Of a stretch of 64,000 nt of DNA, positions 6,468 to 14,695 are shown piece by piece; the stretch's first letter is position 1; each line of letters begins with the position of its first letter. The stretch comes from Bacteroidales bacterium (GTDB lineage Bacteria > Bacteroidota > Bacteroidia > Bacteroidales > ML635J-15): the NCBI GenBank assembly GCA_003249955.1, contig QKHS01000015.1, positions 1-64,000 on the forward strand, in the 5' to 3' direction. A program made the translations under genes and the position numbers. The notes under the pieces were generated by a model, which saw only the letters and a program-made list of their open reading frames with translations, searched no databases and had not been told where the DNA came from.

Positions 6468-8258
6468 ATGGAAACAAAAATAAATTTAGAAATTGACGGT
6501 ATAAATATTTCCGTTGAAAAAGGAACAACGATTCTGGAAGCAGCACGCAGGCTAAACATAAAAATACCAACTCTCTGTCATCATCCCGATCTTTGCGTTG
6601 CCGGGAATTGCAGGGTTTGTGTAGTAGAACAGGAAGGTGCCAGAACATTACAGGCCTCCTGCGCCACCCCGGTCTCCGAAGGAATGGTTATTTTCACAAA
6701 CACTCTAAAAGTAAGAACAGCAAGAAAACACATTATCGAATTATTGCTGTCCGAACACAATTCAGAATGTACAAAATGTTACAAAAATGGTAATTGTGAA
6801 CTTCAATCATTAGCTGCTGATTACAAAATCACAAATGATTCTTTGATAGATCTGGTTCCGTTTAAAAATTACACCATTGATAATTTTTCGCCATCAATAA
6901 TAAAAGATGACAGTAAATGTATCAGATGCCAGCGTTGTGTAAGGACATGCGAACAATTACAGTCTGTAAGTGCGCTTTCTGTTGCATACAAAGGCGAACA
7001 CATGAAAATATCTACTTTCCTCGAAAAACCGATGTTTGAAGTCGTCTGTACCAATTGCGGACAATGTGTTAACCGCTGTCCTGTAGGTGCTCTTGTAGAA
7101 AGAAACTATATTGACGAAGTGTGGAATGCAATTTACGATAAAAATAAACATGTAGTAGTTCAGACAGCTCCTGCAGTACGTATTGCTCTCGGCGAAGATC
7201 TGGGAATAGAAAACGGAGAAATTGTAACCGGCAAAATGGTTGCTGCCCTGAGAAAACTGGGATTTGATTCTGTTTTGGACACCGATTTCACCGCAGATCT
7301 TACAATCATGGAAGAAGGTACAGAACTTTTAACCATGCTAAAAAAAGCTATTGTTGACAAAGATTCTTCAGTAGCACTGCCGATGGCTACTTCCTGTTCT
7401 CCGGGTTGGATAAAATTTATTGAACATCAGTATCCGCAACTACTCCCGAACCTGTCAACATGTAAATCTCCGCAGCAAATGTTCGGAGCTTTGGCCAAAA
7501 CATATTATGCCGAAAAACGCAATTTAAATCCTGCTGACATAATTTCAGTTTCCATAATGCCGTGTACTGCTAAAAAATACGAAGCAGACAGACCGGAAAT
7601 GCGTTCAAGCGGCTACAAAGATGTTGATTATGTTCTGACTACTCGCGAACTTGCTGTAATGATTAAACAGGCCGGACTTGATTTTAAATCTCTACCGGAA
7701 GAAAAATGTGACAGTATAATGGGACAATCAACCGGTGCTGCTGTTATCTTCGGTGCATCCGGCGGAGTAATGGAAGCCGCATTACGTACTGCTTACGAAA
7801 TAATTACAGGTAAAGAAATTCCGTTTGAAAATCTCAACATTACACCTGTAAGAGGTATGCAAGGTGTTAAAGAAGCTTCACTAAAAATTATGGACACTCT
7901 GCCGGAATGGAATTTCTTAGAGGGTGTTACTTTAAACACTGCCGTAGCACACGGACTGGCAAATGCAAAAACAGTTATGGATTCTGTTGCTGAAGGAAAA
8001 GCCAATTACCACTTTATCGAAATCATGGCTTGTCCTGACGGCTGCCTAGGTGGTGGCGGACAACCTATCCCGACATGCCGTGAAATAAGAGTCAAACGAA
8101 ACGAAGCAATCTATCGCGAAGATGCAGGAATGGCTTTACGAAAATCTCACGAAAATCCTGAAGTAATTCAAATATATCAGGAATTCCTCGAAAAACCTCT
8201 GGGACATAAATCACATGAGCTTTTGCATACAAAATATACTGACAGAAAATCTAAATAA
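6468..8258 (+). CDS. hydA: HydA, catalytic [FeFe] hydrogenase subunit
   Basis: A 596-residue enzyme that reduces protons or oxidises H2. An N-terminal [2Fe-2S] domain (Cys37, 48, 51, 65) is followed by a His-ligated [4Fe-4S] motif (HNSECTKCYKNGNC), two [4Fe-4S] motifs (CIRCQRCVRTC and CTNCGQCVNRCPVG) and the H-cluster domain. The H-cluster motifs are L1 TSCSPGW (Cys310, Ser311), L2 MPCTAKKYE (Cys366) and L3 MACPDGCLGGGGQP (Cys522, Cys526). L1 has Ser in place of the second Cys of the common TSCCP form. The domain order is that of the trimeric NAD-linked group A enzymes. The maturases HydE, F and G are not in this window. Confidence 0.95.
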   Translation: METKINLEIDGINISVEKGTTILEAARRLNIKIPTLCHHPDLCVAGNCRVCVVEQEGARTLQASCATPVSEGMVIFTNTLKVRTARKHIIELLLSEHNSECTKCYKNGNCELQSLAADYKITNDSLIDLVPFKNYTIDNFSPSIIKDDSKCIRCQRCVRTCEQLQSVSALSVAYKGEHMKISTFLEKPMFEVVCTNCGQCVNRCPVGALVERNYIDEVWNAIYDKNKHVVVQTAPAVRIALGEDLGIENGEIVTGKMVAALRKLGFDSVLDTDFTADLTIMEEGTELLTMLKKAIVDKDSSVALPMATSCSPGWIKFIEHQYPQLLPNLSTCKSPQQMFGALAKTYYAEKRNLNPADIISVSIMPCTAKKYEADRPEMRSSGYKDVDYVLTTRELAVMIKQAGLDFKSLPEEKCDSIMGQSTGAAVIFGASGGVMEAALRTAYEIITGKEIPFENLNITPVRGMQGVKEASLKIMDTLPEWNFLEGVTLNTAVAHGLANAKTVMDSVAEGKANYHFIEIMACPDGCLGGGGQPIPTCREIRVKRNEAIYREDAGMALRKSHENPEVIQIYQEFLEKPLGHKSHELLHTKYTDRKSK

Positions 8259-8282
8259 TGTTTGTGTAATTCCTTGTTTTTG

Positions 8283-8311
8283 AAAAGACTGCCCGAAAGG
8301 CGGTCTTTTTG
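8283..8311 (+). terminator. Rho-independent terminator after hydA
   Basis: A stem of AAAGACTGCC pairing with GGCGGTCTTT (one G-T pair) with a short CGAAA loop is followed by a T run. It lies 24 bases after the hydA stop and ends the operon. Confidence 0.8.
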
Positions 8312-8365
8312 TTTAGAACCTGCTTAACCGTTATGTAATTGCCTGACATAAAGCCACATTACCCG

Positions 8366-8383
8366 TCGTTAAACTTTTAACAA
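8366..8383 (+). promoter_or_regulatory. Rex-type operator upstream of the TonB receptor
   Basis: TCGTTAA-ACTT-TTAACAA differs from the perfect palindrome at one base. The right half continues as TTAACAAGCTGCTTATCAGC, which matches the hydC promoter (4574-4593) except for one base. It ends 44 bases before the -7 box at 8427, as at hydC. Confidence 0.68.
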
Positions 8384-8426
8384 GCTGCTTATCAGCCATT
8401 TAGCCTGTAATAAAGAATCATTTTTC

Positions 8427-8434
8427 TATTTTTG
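8427..8434 (+). promoter_or_regulatory. -7 promoter element of the TonB receptor gene
   Basis: TATTTTTG in TCTATTTTTGCC is identical to the hydC -7 block, 32 bases before the ATG at 8467. A weak -33 candidate (CCTG) lies 19 bases upstream. Confidence 0.62.
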
Positions 8435-8466
8435 CCGCAAATAATAACAAACTAAAAAACTTATTA

Positions 8467-10335
8467 ATGAAAAAGCATACTGTATTTTTGATTTGTGAGA
8501 TTATAATGAGTTTTTCATCTTTTGCCCAGAGCATTACAGACGATACTATTCAATTAAATGAAGTAGTAATCAGCGGAACAAAAACAGAAATTACCAGGAA
8601 TAATGTTCCGCTTACAATTTCTGTAATAAGTAAAACTGAAATTGAGACCAGTAACGAATCTGCAATACTTCCTGTCATCAGCGAGCAGGTTCCGGGTTTA
8701 TTCGTAACCGAAAGAGGAATGACAGGTTTCGGGGTATCAACCGGTGCGGCAGGCCAGATAAGCATCAGGGGCGTTGGCGGAAGTCCAAACACTCAGGTAC
8801 TTATGTTGCTTGACGGACATCCGCAATATATGGGAATTATGGGTCATCCCCTGCCCGATTCTTATGTCGCTTCAGATGTTGAAAGAGTTGAAATTATCCG
8901 CGGACCGGCATCTATACTTTACGGTTCCGGCGCGATGGGTGGCGTTATAAATATAATCACAAAAAAACAAAAAACTGACGGTTATTCGCTAAATGCCAGG
9001 GCATCTTATGGCTCATACAACACACAGAAATACATGGCTAGCGGCGGCTACCGGCATAAAAAATTCAGTGCATTTGCTTCATACAACCATGATCAGACCG
9101 ATGGACACCGGGTAAATTCTGACTTTAAAATTGATAATGGTTATATAAAAGCAGGATATGATATAACAGATAAAATAACTGCATCTGCAGACTTCAACAT
9201 AGCAAAATTCTACACTTCCGATCCGGGGCCTTCTTACGTCACAGATTCATCTTATATAAATCAGATTCACTGGATTGACATAATGCGTGGCAAAACATCT
9301 TTATCTGTTGAAAATAATTTTAAGAAATTTAACGGGGCTGTAAAAATATTTCACAATTTCGGAGAACATGTTATTTATGACGGATTCCACTCCAAAGACA
9401 TTAATTCCGGAGTAATGATTTATCAGACCGGAAGTTTATTCAAAGGAAATCTTACAACTATTGGTTTTGATTATAACACATTCGGAGGAATAGCCGAAAA
9501 CACAAAAGCGATGAACGGCGAAGGAATGGTATTTGGCGACACTACACTTTATGACATGGCCGGATATGCACTTATACAGCATAATTTCAAAGATAAAATA
9601 ATTGTTAATGCCGGAATAAGATCAGAATACCACAGTGTTTACGGGAACGAATGGATTCCTCAGGCCGGTATTTGTTACAACATGACAGAAAAATCAACAT
9701 TGAAAGCTGTGGTTTCCAAAGGATTCCGCAGTCCGACAATCCGTGAATTATATCTCTGGGCTCCGGCTAACGAAAATCTTTTGCCGGAAAAACTCATGAA
9801 CTATGAATTGAGTTATTTGCAGAGAATCAATGACAAAATCAATTTTGAATTAACAGTTTTCCATAACGAAGGAAGTAACATGATTAAAACAATTATGGAC
9901 GGCGGAATTCCAAAAAATATGAATACCGGAACTTTCAGCAATTACGGGGCTGAATTTCTGACTAATATGAGAGTAAATAAAAATTTATCTTTCAACCTCA
10001 ACTACAGTTATCTATACATGGGAAATCCGATTATTGCATCACCGGAACATCAGGCATTTTTCAGTGCAAGGTACAAAGTGAAAAAATTCACATTCAGTAC
10101 AAATCTTCAGGTAATTAACGGATTATATACATCTGTTGCACAAGATGACGTCAGAAAAGTAAACTATCTGGTTCTGAATGCCAAAGCAGCTTATAACATC
10201 AATAACTTTATAAGCATTTACATCTCCGGCAATAATCTGCTAAATTCAGAATATGAGATTAACTACGGTTATCCAATGCCGGGAATAAACGTTTTCGGAG
10301 GAGTAAATATACAGTTCAGGAAGAATAAAAGTTAA
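8467..10335 (+). CDS. TonB-dependent outer-membrane receptor, probably Rex-box controlled
   Basis: A 622-residue receptor with an N-terminal signal peptide ending near SSFAQ, a TonB-box-like stretch (TIQLNEVVISG), a plug domain (RGVGGSPNTQVLMLLDGHP, then VERVEIIRGPASILYGSGAMGGVINIITKK) and a C-terminal beta-barrel. It is of the short siderophore/metal/cofactor type, without the SusC extension and without a SusD partner. The plug loop DGHPQYMGIMGHPLPDSY is rich in His and Met, which would suit a metal or metal-chelate. Because it shares the hydCBA promoter module, a role in supplying iron, nickel or a cofactor for hydrogenases is likely. The substrate cannot be read from the sequence. Confidence 0.88.
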   Translation: MKKHTVFLICEIIMSFSSFAQSITDDTIQLNEVVISGTKTEITRNNVPLTISVISKTEIETSNESAILPVISEQVPGLFVTERGMTGFGVSTGAAGQISIRGVGGSPNTQVLMLLDGHPQYMGIMGHPLPDSYVASDVERVEIIRGPASILYGSGAMGGVINIITKKQKTDGYSLNARASYGSYNTQKYMASGGYRHKKFSAFASYNHDQTDGHRVNSDFKIDNGYIKAGYDITDKITASADFNIAKFYTSDPGPSYVTDSSYINQIHWIDIMRGKTSLSVENNFKKFNGAVKIFHNFGEHVIYDGFHSKDINSGVMIYQTGSLFKGNLTTIGFDYNTFGGIAENTKAMNGEGMVFGDTTLYDMAGYALIQHNFKDKIIVNAGIRSEYHSVYGNEWIPQAGICYNMTEKSTLKAVVSKGFRSPTIRELYLWAPANENLLPEKLMNYELSYLQRINDKINFELTVFHNEGSNMIKTIMDGGIPKNMNTGTFSNYGAEFLTNMRVNKNLSFNLNYSYLYMGNPIIASPEHQAFFSARYKVKKFTFSTNLQVINGLYTSVAQDDVRKVNYLVLNAKAAYNINNFISIYISGNNLLNSEYEINYGYPMPGINVFGGVNIQFRKNKS

Positions 10336-10638
10336 AGGGGTGTTGCCTTCGGCTACGCTCAGTCAACGGATAACAAGTGAGTGAACGTAGTCAAAAGCAA
10401 CGGTTAGAAATAAAATTAATAGCCACGAAAGCACAAAAGCACAAAAAAAGAAAAACTCATTTGGTGTTTTAGTGATTTGGTGGCGATAAAAATAAAACTG
10501 GTAATAGAAATAAAATTAATAGCCACGAAAGCAGGAAATCACACTAAAGGGAAACCCCTTTAGTGTCTTGGTGATTTAGTGGCAAATAAAAAATTTATCT
10601 TAGTGTCTTAGTGCCCTCGTGGCAAAAAATAGAAAAAA
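10336..10638 (+). repeat. Intergenic repeat cluster
   Basis: This 303-base gap contains no gene. It holds dispersed repeat copy B (10342-10394). A 29-base direct repeat starting TAGAAATAAAATTAATAGCC occurs at 10405-10433 and 10505-10533, exactly 100 bases apart. Three diverged copies of a TTAGTGTCTTAGTG...GTGGC element lie near 10461-10484, 10560-10583 and 10600-10623. The GCCACGAAAGCA parts are inverted relative to the GTGGC parts, so long hairpins are possible. No promoter motif is clear. Confidence 0.75.
10342..10394 (-). repeat. Dispersed repeat, copy B
   Basis: On the minus strand this 53-base element corresponds to 168-220. The final 31 bases, from TATCCGTT to GAAGGCAAC, match at 28 positions. 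It follows the TonB receptor stop directly. Confidence 0.68.
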
Positions 10639-12096
10639 ATGAAAAAAAACATTATTCTGACAATTCTGATGCTGACATTATCTTTAGCGATGATGGCTCA
10701 TTCCGGCAAAGCAAGGTTTCACGTTATAATTGATACGGATGGCGGGCCTGACGACCTCAGGGCAATTTCTTTGATCTTATCCTGTCCTGAGTTTGAAGTT
10801 ATTGCAGTTACAACTTCTGACGGACTGTTGCGGCCGGAAGAAAGCTATGTAAAAGTAAAATCTCTGCTCAAAGATTTCGGACATGAAGGAATTCCTGTAG
10901 CTTACGGAAAAACCGCAAACAAAAACGAATCTCAGTGTCACAATACCTGCATAGCTGTTAAGTGGGGAAATGAGGATAAAATTGATGTCCCCTCCGCTCC
11001 TGCTGCATTTGAATTGCTTAAGTACGAAATCAATAACGAAGATGAACCTGTTTTACTGATTTGTATGGGACCTTTGACAAATATCAGCGAAATAGTTGCA
11101 GATGAAAGTCTAAGTAGCCAAATCAGCAAAATAGTCTGGTATTGCAATGATGCTAAAGCCAAAAGCGGAATGAACTATGAAAAAGACGAAAAAGCCGCTG
11201 AAATATGTTTAAAATCCGGAATAGAAAAATTGATTATCAGTTCAGAAAATGCTCCCGGACTTGTAGTTGATGAAAGCTTTATGAGCAGCATTTCAAATAT
11301 TAAAAACATCTATGCCGGTAAAATTGTGACATCACATGACTGTGCCGAAGTAAAAGAAAAAATAAGCAACAAATTTTATAAATTATGGGACGATTTATTG
11401 CCGGTATTTTTAATTCATCCCGAATTTTTCGAATTAGTAAAATCTGAAAACAATATTACTTTTATTCAGCCTTTGCCTTTGGTTAATTCTGAAGAACAAA
11501 TCAAAAATGCATATTTTGAAATCATTAACAGTAAATATTCTAAAGAAAACAAAGTTTTCAAAAGCTTTCCGCTTTCCTCAGAATTGTATGCTGATGATAT
11601 CAGTGCCGATGTTGATGAAATTATTGCCCGCTATGGTATTTCTGAATTCAGGGCAGGAGTTTTAACCAATGAATTACATGGACATCTTGGTATTTATGCA
11701 ATTATTGGCGTTAAAATGGGAATAAGAGTCAGGCAATATTTTAATATCGGGGTTGATGAAATACACATTACATCTTTTGCCGGTTCAAATCCACCGGTAA
11801 GTTGCATGAATGACGGGTTGCAGGTTGGCACCGGTGCTACTGTCGGGCATGGTTTAATAAATATCTCGGACGAAACTGTAAAAAGGCCCGAAGCAATATT
11901 CGAATTCAAAAATAAGAAAGTCAGATTAAGACTAAAGGATGAGTACTGGGATTTAATAAAAGCAGATGTTCAGAAAACTATTAAAGACAATGGGAATCTC
12001 ACTCCTGAATATTGGTCAAGCCTTAGATTACTTGCAATAAAATACTGGAAAGATCTTGACAGAATGGAGATATTTGAGGTTACAAAAATTAGCTGA
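10639..12096 (+). CDS. Exported fusion: nucleoside-hydrolase-like domain plus FmdE-like domain
   Basis: A 485-residue protein with a signal peptide (about residues 1-20). The first two thirds resemble inosine/uridine-preferring nucleoside hydrolases: IIDTDGGPDDLRAI corresponds to the Ca-binding DTDxGxDDAxAI motif, and CMGPLTNIS resembles a family motif. The last 150 residues resemble FmdE, a zinc-binding domain first named from formylmethanofuran dehydrogenase operons: HGHLG (His347, His349), then SCMNDGLQVGTGATVG (Cys389). The usual HGHxCPG cysteine is replaced by Leu-Gly. I know of no standard function for this pairing. It is convergent with the hox operon and is followed by a shared terminator. 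Confidence 0.75.
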   Translation: MKKNIILTILMLTLSLAMMAHSGKARFHVIIDTDGGPDDLRAISLILSCPEFEVIAVTTSDGLLRPEESYVKVKSLLKDFGHEGIPVAYGKTANKNESQCHNTCIAVKWGNEDKIDVPSAPAAFELLKYEINNEDEPVLLICMGPLTNISEIVADESLSSQISKIVWYCNDAKAKSGMNYEKDEKAAEICLKSGIEKLIISSENAPGLVVDESFMSSISNIKNIYAGKIVTSHDCAEVKEKISNKFYKLWDDLLPVFLIHPEFFELVKSENNITFIQPLPLVNSEEQIKNAYFEIINSKYSKENKVFKSFPLSSELYADDISADVDEIIARYGISEFRAGVLTNELHGHLGIYAIIGVKMGIRVRQYFNIGVDEIHITSFAGSNPPVSCMNDGLQVGTGATVGHGLINISDETVKRPEAIFEFKNKKVRLRLKDEYWDLIKADVQKTIKDNGNLTPEYWSSLRLLAIKYWKDLDRMEIFEVTKIS

Positions 12097-12149
12097 TTTC
12101 TTAATTATATAACATTTCAAATGTAAACACATTTGGTGTGAAACAAAAA

Positions 12150-12177
12150 AACCTGACAATTACTTATCAGGTTTTTT
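12150..12177 (+). terminator. Bidirectional terminator between convergent genes
   Basis: AACCTGA and TCAGGTT form the stem, flanked by an A run before and a T run after, so it can end transcription from both the fusion gene (plus) and the hydrogenase protease operon (minus). Confidence 0.8.
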
Positions 12178-12197
12178 ATATTGTTTAGTCTTAAAGC

Positions 12198-12674
12198 TTA
12201 ATCCATAAAATTTCGTCCATCTAGAATTTTGCTTTTAGCATATTCTACTGCTTTGTTTAAATTCTCTTTTGCTTTTTCTGTCAACCCTTCTGCAAAATCC
12301 CATTCATAACCTTTTATATGAATCAGATATACTTCAGGAAACTTATTGTAAAGCTGATTACAAAGGTTCACGACAAAAGCAGGAGAAACCGCATGCATCG
12401 AAAATTCAACTTTTGCTTCGGAGGGCTCTACCCTGTCGATATAAAAATCATCAATCTCTTCTATTGTTGCATCGACGAAGACGACAATATCCTTATCGGA
12501 TATTGCGTCTGCATCTTCAATATTTAACTGATAATTGCTATCTATAGTAATTTCCGGAATACCTTCCTTAGTAATCCACTCCTCCATTATGCTGACAAAC
12601 TCGTTTCCCAGCCCGTCATCCTGTCTGCCCGGATTACCATACCCATAAAGCATCGTTTTCTTAATCTCTGCCAT
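12198..12674 (-). CDS. Hydrogenase maturation protease
   Basis: A 158-residue endopeptidase of the HyaD/HoxW/HycI family, which removes the C-terminal tail of the NiFe large subunit after Ni insertion. It starts with GYGNPGRQDDGLGNEFV, containing the conserved Asp (in QDDGLG) that reads Ni occupancy, and has DAT and HAVSPA segments in the expected places. Its ATG overlaps the stop of the large-subunit gene by one base (TAATG), so translation is coupled. It is the last gene of the hox operon. Confidence 0.9.
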   Translation of the reverse strand: MAEIKKTMLYGYGNPGRQDDGLGNEFVSIMEEWITKEGIPEITIDSNYQLNIEDADAISDKDIVVFVDATIEEIDDFYIDRVEPSEAKVEFSMHAVSPAFVVNLCNQLYNKFPEVYLIHIKGYEWDFAEGLTEKAKENLNKAVEYAKSKILDGRNFMD

Positions 12675-14125
12675 TACGACCTTTTTCTGTCAATTAAGTT
12701 ATCGTTTGCATCAAGTAAAGTAACTTCCAGAGGCATTTTTCCCAATGCATGTGTTGCACAGCTCAGACATGGGTCATAAGCACGGATTGCAACCTCAACA
12801 GCATTCATCATACCTTCGGTGATGGTATCTTTACCATTCATGTAACTCTTGGCAACGTTATTTACCGAACGATTCATAGGCTCATTATTGTTTGTTGTTG
12901 AAACAATAAGGTTAGCTTTTGTAATCTGGTCGTTTTCGTTAATTTCATAATGGTGGAATAAAGTTCCGCGCGGAGCTTCAATTAAACCTACACCTCTGTT
13001 GGTTTTTGTTCCTTTGGTTACTAACTCACCGCTTAATAAATCAGGATCGTTAAGTAAAACCTTAATCATTTCAGCAGCATGGAGACATTCGATCAAACGG
13101 GCCCAGTGATTATGCATACACATGTTGTTTGGTTTTCCGTTTGTATAAGCTTTGTAAATTTCGAATTCTTTCTGTGCCAGCGGTGTAGGAATAAAGTCAG
13201 CAGTATTTAAACGTGCCAGCGGACCTACTCTGTACCAGCCTTTTTCTTTACCCTGATCAATTATGTAAGGGAATTTCATATAACTCCAGCTACGTACTTC
13301 TTCGCTGATGTATTTGTCATATTCCTGATAATCAACATCGTTAAGAACTTTCTTACCGTTTGCATCAACAGCTCTGAGAACACCATGGTATAAATCCAAA
13401 GCACCGTCTTTACGTACAAGACTCAAATAATTTGAATCGTATTTTGAGAAATTGTCAATAAAATCAGTGTTTTTCTTTTGATAATCTTTCAGGAAGTCAA
13501 GAGCAGCCTGTGCCCATTCGATCATCTTATCAATATTCAGCGGATCTGCACCTAAAAGGAATGAATCTCTTTCGGCAATGCTGAGGTGTTTGTTAATACC
13601 GCCGGGGATTGCGCCTGTACCGTGAATTTTTTTACCGGCAGTTGCAGCAATAATTTCCTGACCGAATTTACGCATCATAACGCCCATAACTGCCAGATCT
13701 TTGTGTTTCATTGCAACACCGATAACGTTTCTGATAGCAGGATCGCCGTCAACACCGAATAATAAATCCGGAGAAACGAGGTGGAAGAAATGTAAAACGT
13801 GAGACTGGAAGAACTGACCATAATGCATCAATCTTCTCATTTTTTCACCTGTAGGGGTTAAACCGTTACCGGTTCCTGCACCAACAATTACGTCCAATGC
13901 TTTAGCTGCAGCTAAATGGTGACTTACAGGGCAAATTCCGCAAAGACGCTGAACCAATACCGGAGCTTCCCAGTAAGGTCTTCCTTGTACGAAACGTTCG
14001 AATCCGCGAAACTCAACAATATGTAATCTGGATTGTTCTACATTTCCTGCGTCGTCAAACTTAATTGTAACTTTTCCGTGACCTTCAACTCTGGTTACGG
14101 GTTCTATTGTTATTTTTTTTGACAT
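12674..14125 (-). CDS. hoxH: [NiFe] hydrogenase large subunit, HoxH-like
   Basis: The catalytic subunit, 483 residues from the ATG at 14125. The open frame continues to a TTG at 14152 inside the previous gene, which is less likely. The N-terminal motif RLCGICPVSH and the C-terminal DPCLSCATH supply the four Cys ligands of the NiFe site. Twenty-four residues follow the final His and would be cut off by the protease encoded next. The motifs and the accompanying NuoEF/NuoG-like genes place it in the cytoplasmic NAD(P)-linked group 3 enzymes (3d-like). Group 3b or 3c are less likely because the diaphorase module is present. Confidence 0.94.
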   Translation of the reverse strand: MSKKITIEPVTRVEGHGKVTIKFDDAGNVEQSRLHIVEFRGFERFVQGRPYWEAPVLVQRLCGICPVSHHLAAAKALDVIVGAGTGNGLTPTGEKMRRLMHYGQFFQSHVLHFFHLVSPDLLFGVDGDPAIRNVIGVAMKHKDLAVMGVMMRKFGQEIIAATAGKKIHGTGAIPGGINKHLSIAERDSFLLGADPLNIDKMIEWAQAALDFLKDYQKKNTDFIDNFSKYDSNYLSLVRKDGALDLYHGVLRAVDANGKKVLNDVDYQEYDKYISEEVRSWSYMKFPYIIDQGKEKGWYRVGPLARLNTADFIPTPLAQKEFEIYKAYTNGKPNNMCMHNHWARLIECLHAAEMIKVLLNDPDLLSGELVTKGTKTNRGVGLIEAPRGTLFHHYEINENDQITKANLIVSTTNNNEPMNRSVNNVAKSYMNGKDTITEGMMNAVEVAIRAYDPCLSCATHALGKMPLEVTLLDANDNLIDRKRS

Positions 14126-14144
14126 CGTATTTACTTTTTTAAAA

Positions 14145-14693
14145 TTAATCAAATTTAACTACTTCATATGGAAGATCCATTTCGTTGCCTGTAAGAAGAG
14201 CAACTAATGCATTCCAGATTAAATCGGCTCTTGGCGGGCAGCCAGGGAGGAAATAATCAATTTTAACTATCTCGTGACAAGGATAAACTTTATCCAGAAT
14301 CATCGGCAACTCGTCATCGTTAGGTAAGATACCTTCTTTGTTAAGAGTTACGGTTGGCCCTTCGAGATAAGCTTCTCTGATACATTCTTCAACAGGAATT
14401 CCGTTTCTTAATGCCGGTAAACCACCCATAATAGCACATTCGCCCAAAGAGATAAGAATTTTACAGTTCTTACGGAATTCTTTAAGTACGTGAACATTTT
14501 CGCTATTACAGCAACCACCTTCAATAATACCTATATCACATTGTTTTGTGAAGGTCTTAATATCATCAATCGGTGATTTATTAAATTCGACTAAGTCAAA
14601 TAAGTCAAGTATTCTTTCATCTATATCGAGAATCGACATGTGACATCCGAAGCATCCCGCTAATGATGTCGTAGCAACTATTGGTTTACTCAT
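14145..14693 (-). CDS. hoxY: [NiFe] hydrogenase small subunit, HoxY-like
   Basis: A 182-residue small subunit carrying the cluster near the NiFe site. It has no Tat signal, as expected for a cytoplasmic enzyme. Cysteines lie in SLAGCFGCHMSILD (Cys14, Cys17), EGGCCNSENV, LGECAIMGG and FLPGCPPRAD, the pattern for the proximal [4Fe-4S] cluster. It is shorter than periplasmic small subunits because distal and medial clusters are absent. It lies two bases after hoxU and just before hoxH in one operon. Confidence 0.92.
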   Translation of the reverse strand: MSKPIVATTSLAGCFGCHMSILDIDERILDLFDLVEFNKSPIDDIKTFTKQCDIGIIEGGCCNSENVHVLKEFRKNCKILISLGECAIMGGLPALRNGIPVEECIREAYLEGPTVTLNKEGILPNDDELPMILDKVYPCHEIVKIDYFLPGCPPRADLIWNALVALLTGNEMDLPYEVVKFD

Positions 14694-14695
14694 TA

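Noticed and set aside
14126-14152. TTG start for the NiFe large subunit
   Set aside because: It overlaps the small-subunit gene; the ATG at 14125 begins the conserved N-terminus.
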